Below, piece by piece: positions 5,901 to 6,615 of a DNA stretch of 6,615 nucleotides; positions within the stretch are counted from its first letter, which is position 1; every line of letters begins with the position of its first letter. A program made the position numbers and the translations under genes. The notes under the pieces are model-generated. The model did no database searches. It was not told the origin of the DNA and was given only the letters and a program-made list of their open reading frames with translations. The stretch is from Oscillospiraceae bacterium. GTDB taxonomy: Bacteria > Bacillota > Clostridia > Oscillospirales > UBA929. The stretch is from positions 1-6,615 of the forward strand of contig JAITDM010000062.1 of NCBI GenBank assembly GCA_031282535.1, read 5' to 3'.

Positions 5901-6615
5901 GAACTTCGCCGGCTTGACAGACGGCTCCGGCAGCCCCGTGGCCGGCGACCCTGACGCCCGTCTCAAGGGCGAACGCTGGCGCGACATCGGCCTCCTGATG
6001 AACGGCGAGGCCTACAACGACGGCGAGGGATACAACATTGACGTCAGTTGGGGCACGGACGGCGAACAGATGTGGAACGGCATGCTGCGCGGCCGGAAGG
6101 CGGAAGCCGAGGCCAGGGCGCAGCTCGCCCGGGCCCGCGCCAACGGGTCGGACACGTTGATCACCCTGTTTATCCCGGGCACCGTCCTGCAGACGATGCA
6201 CTGGTCCTGGATGGCCGCTTACAGCAACGCGGTCACGTGGGAGTGGCTCTACTCGAACGTCAGGGAGGATGCTGTCGGAACGGCGAACATTGTCGCGCCG
6301 GCGCCCACGTACATCGTGACCTTTGAGCCGAACAACGGCACGGCCGCGACGAGTGCGGCGACGGGGCCGGACGGCAAGCTGGCTTCCCTGCCCGAACCCA
6401 CCAGGAGCAGCTATCGGTTTGACGGCTGGTTTACGGCGGCCGCCGGCGGGACGCAAATTACAACGAGCACCGTGTTCGACCGCGACACCATGGTGTACGC
6501 GCAATGGACATACACCGGCGGCGGAGGCAGTACCAGCGGCGGCGGTTCCTCGGTCGCCACCTATCGGGTGACCTTCGACAGCCAGGGCGGCAGCGCCGTG
6601 ACCGCGCAGACGGTG
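2854..6615 (+). CDS. Secreted tandem Ig-like/esterase-like protein with B-repeats, both nucleophile serines lost (3' end outside window)
   Basis: One frame is open for 1254 codons to the window end. In order: a signal peptide (1-26); Ig-like domain 1 (about 36-150), resembling the N-terminal domain of EstA-type esterases; an alpha/beta-hydrolase domain (about 190-613); Ig-like domain 2 (about 672-790); a second hydrolase domain (about 826-1135); a B-repeat (1153-1218); a Gly/Ser-rich linker; and the start of another B-repeat (1237 on). Hydrolase landmarks are KFHLYIP, LVVHYPN/LVVHFPS, the elbow strand, WLIGGHTD/WNFAGLTD, and SHWVW/MHWSW near the C-terminal helix. The usual GxSxG elbow reads GMNLMDG (375-381) and AISLAAG (953-959). 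Aligned on the flanking N-[VI]-D and strand, the nucleophile position is M379 and A957. Asp (480, 1023) and His (594, 1116) are kept. The protein is exported and probably cell-surface attached, perhaps by modules beyond the window such as SLH domains (not seen). Ester hydrolysis by the standard mechanism is unlikely; binding of a polymer or ligand is an inference. Annotation pipelines might call it a prolyl oligopeptidase-family or PHB depolymerase-like protein. Confidence 0.88.
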   Translation, partial: MRKFQKMLALALALVLVIGAAPVVLAADPEPFRLVEARVVTEVLDWGESVTAIRIEYDDEISCRAIEYSLEHANRMTYKMVSNRDIVNLYVNNSGRKDDIQLKGKYVFINLGVENEDFTTYRDQIVFRGNRLQAGALTLHLTQSLPITSVSGKVCAPSSFSTATGQMTAEKNRVHPALTTDVLGPNVIEVRTASTEVRTVLDDFRTFIYRDPARPEYYLKFHLYIPPEYDVAKADSEGDPLPLVVHYPNTGDSSLEDDMHITKSALARDEDDIPEWPATGSTISGLKRHMGALMAHPEAVYWADAEAQERNPSFVLSIAGPTTGGYPGSTSFSFFGAGGANWDQWYPESPMQQDYIKVMHWIMDTFNVDTSSVIGMNLMDGASSLYATLIPHWDAKAKGEEGYPEVDIFSALVINGMDGYNSFANNTSLPGPLCAPYDGKPITFMDVPKLNFEQWLRYADGQITKVFDMVPMWLIGGHTDRTGPVYGDQTYVGQDYGDGFGGFFSGQAVGRIKGERIFDFAHRLNTAAGETVVVVNDWNTMWNGLVNQNPTSNPALKGDATEKMAKAQWDEAKALGVNVIYSSVMPGTLPQTSHWVWNAANRNRVVQDWAFSQKKGEHTGFDRDVLDDVDYDVNLNEETGGGVVSYEGMSPRTPRVIPDDAPRLTGTNAIKEARLVTEVLDWGETVTAIRIEYAEEILCDAIEYSVEHADKQTYQLATARDIVNLYVNNSGKKDDYQPQGKYVFINLGLNSWDFTSYRDQVCFDTSLRIRPRINPYYIYQAYPVMTVNGNVIEPTGITTAVSQIKGTRLGTDGKWLPGIEQMDVWSTEVRGIIDDFRSFRYTNPADKTVTKFHLYIPEGYETYDTDLEDIPLVVHFPSGDTAYVDDVLGDADASRQMGSLFSHPDATVCGGEKAQALQKAFVLTPGPGWNSNYMYIVKALVENLNIDIGRIYAISLAAGSTAMWNTILANPGVFAGYVSTAYDPYHAFAGGTDEYAVRAKRAEDTFERLLNELPGWNFAGLTDGSGSPVAGDPDARLKGERWRDIGLLMNGEAYNDGEGYNIDVSWGTDGEQMWNGMLRGRKAEAEARAQLARARANGSDTLITLFIPGTVLQTMHWSWMAAYSNAVTWEWLYSNVREDAVGTANIVAPAPTYIVTFEPNNGTAATSAATGPDGKLASLPEPTRSSYRFDGWFTAAAGGTQITTSTVFDRDTMVYAQWTYTGGGGSTSGGGSSVATYRVTFDSQGGSAVTAQTV
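2959..4692 (+). repeat. Tandem module copy 1: Ig-like plus esterase-like domain
   Basis: This covers residues 36-613. Its Ig-like part (A37-F127) aligns without gaps to A673-F763 of copy 2, with 65 of 91 identical positions by hand count, including VTEVLDWGE, VTAIRIEY, RDIVNLYVNNSG and GKYVFINLG. The hydrolase part shares the STEVR--LDDFR-F-Y entry and KFHLYIP with copy 2. It carries Met at the nucleophile position (codon 3988-3990), with D480 and H594 as the candidate remaining triad. It is about 110 residues longer than copy 2, with most of the extra length in the hydrolase domain. Confidence 0.88.
4867..6258 (+). repeat. Tandem module copy 2: Ig-like plus esterase-like domain
   Basis: This covers residues 672-1135, joined to copy 1 by a linker of about 58 residues rich in Asp, Gly and Pro. 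The hydrolase elbow region NIDIGRIYAISLAAGSTAMW fits the family pattern (RIYVTGLSMGG-type) closely but has Ala at the nucleophile (codon 5722-5724). D1023 and H1116 occupy the candidate Asp and His sites. The C-terminal stretch from T1110 (TVLQTMHWSW) aligns without gaps to T588 of copy 1. Confidence 0.88.
6310..6507 (+). repeat. Listeria-Bacteroides (InlB-type) B-repeat
   Basis: Residues 1153-1218 read YIVTFEPNNGT, then LPEPTRSSYRFDGWFT, GGTQITTSTVF and end in YAQW. This is the full signature of the List_Bact_rpt family of about 66-70 residues, found in surface proteins of Firmicutes. The usual Gly in PTRxGY is Ser here. It is likely a spacer or adhesion module holding the esterase-like part away from the cell. 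Confidence 0.9.
6562..6615 (+). repeat. Start of a second B-repeat (cut by window end)
   Basis: After a Gly/Ser-rich linker (residues about 1219-1236), YRVTFDSQGGSAVTAQTV restarts the B-repeat pattern. More repeats, and possibly a cell-wall anchor, are expected beyond the window. Confidence 0.8.

Noticed and set aside
5881..6504. A 207-codon minus-strand frame opposite the end of copy 2 and the B-repeat.
   Set aside because: It is a shadow of the real frame; the B-repeat signature on the plus strand is unambiguous.

Overview
The window looks like chromosomal DNA from a GC-rich Firmicutes-type bacterium, most likely a clostridial lineage. The reasons are strong AGGAGG-type ribosome binding sites, a Firmicutes-like GyrA C-terminal half without the insertion found in proteobacterial GyrA, a long A/T-flanked intrinsic terminator, and a secreted protein carrying Listeria-Bacteroides (InlB-type) B-repeats. 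The assignment is an inference from style and domains, not from a marker-gene comparison.

Bases 1-2539 form a compact co-directional cluster. It holds the 3' part of gyrA (DNA gyrase subunit A, cut by the window edge), rnhA (ribonuclease HI, overlapping the gyrA end by 8 bases if its upstream ATG is used), and a small gene for a CcbP-like putative calcium-binding protein, which starts within 10 bases of the rnhA stop on a TTG codon. The cluster ends in a perfect 24-bp stem hairpin (2565-2620) that reads as a bidirectional intrinsic terminator. The third gene is clearly lower in GC than gyrA.

Bases 2621-2853 are a leader region. It contains a possible 52-codon reading frame (2699-2857) with its own AGGAGG and an ATGA overlap with the next gene.

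Bases 2854-6615 are one uninterrupted reading frame of 1254 codons that runs off the window end. It encodes a secreted modular protein: signal peptide, then two tandem copies of an Ig-like domain plus an alpha/beta-hydrolase (EstA/PHB-depolymerase-like esterase) domain, then a B-repeat, a Gly/Ser linker and the start of a second B-repeat. In both hydrolase copies the nucleophile serine is replaced (Met in copy 1, Ala in copy 2), while the candidate Asp and His positions are kept. The protein therefore looks like a tandem pseudo-esterase displayed outside the cell. The Ig-like domains are about 71% identical between copies, but the hydrolase core around the nucleophile elbow has drifted strongly. 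This is the most unusual content of the window.
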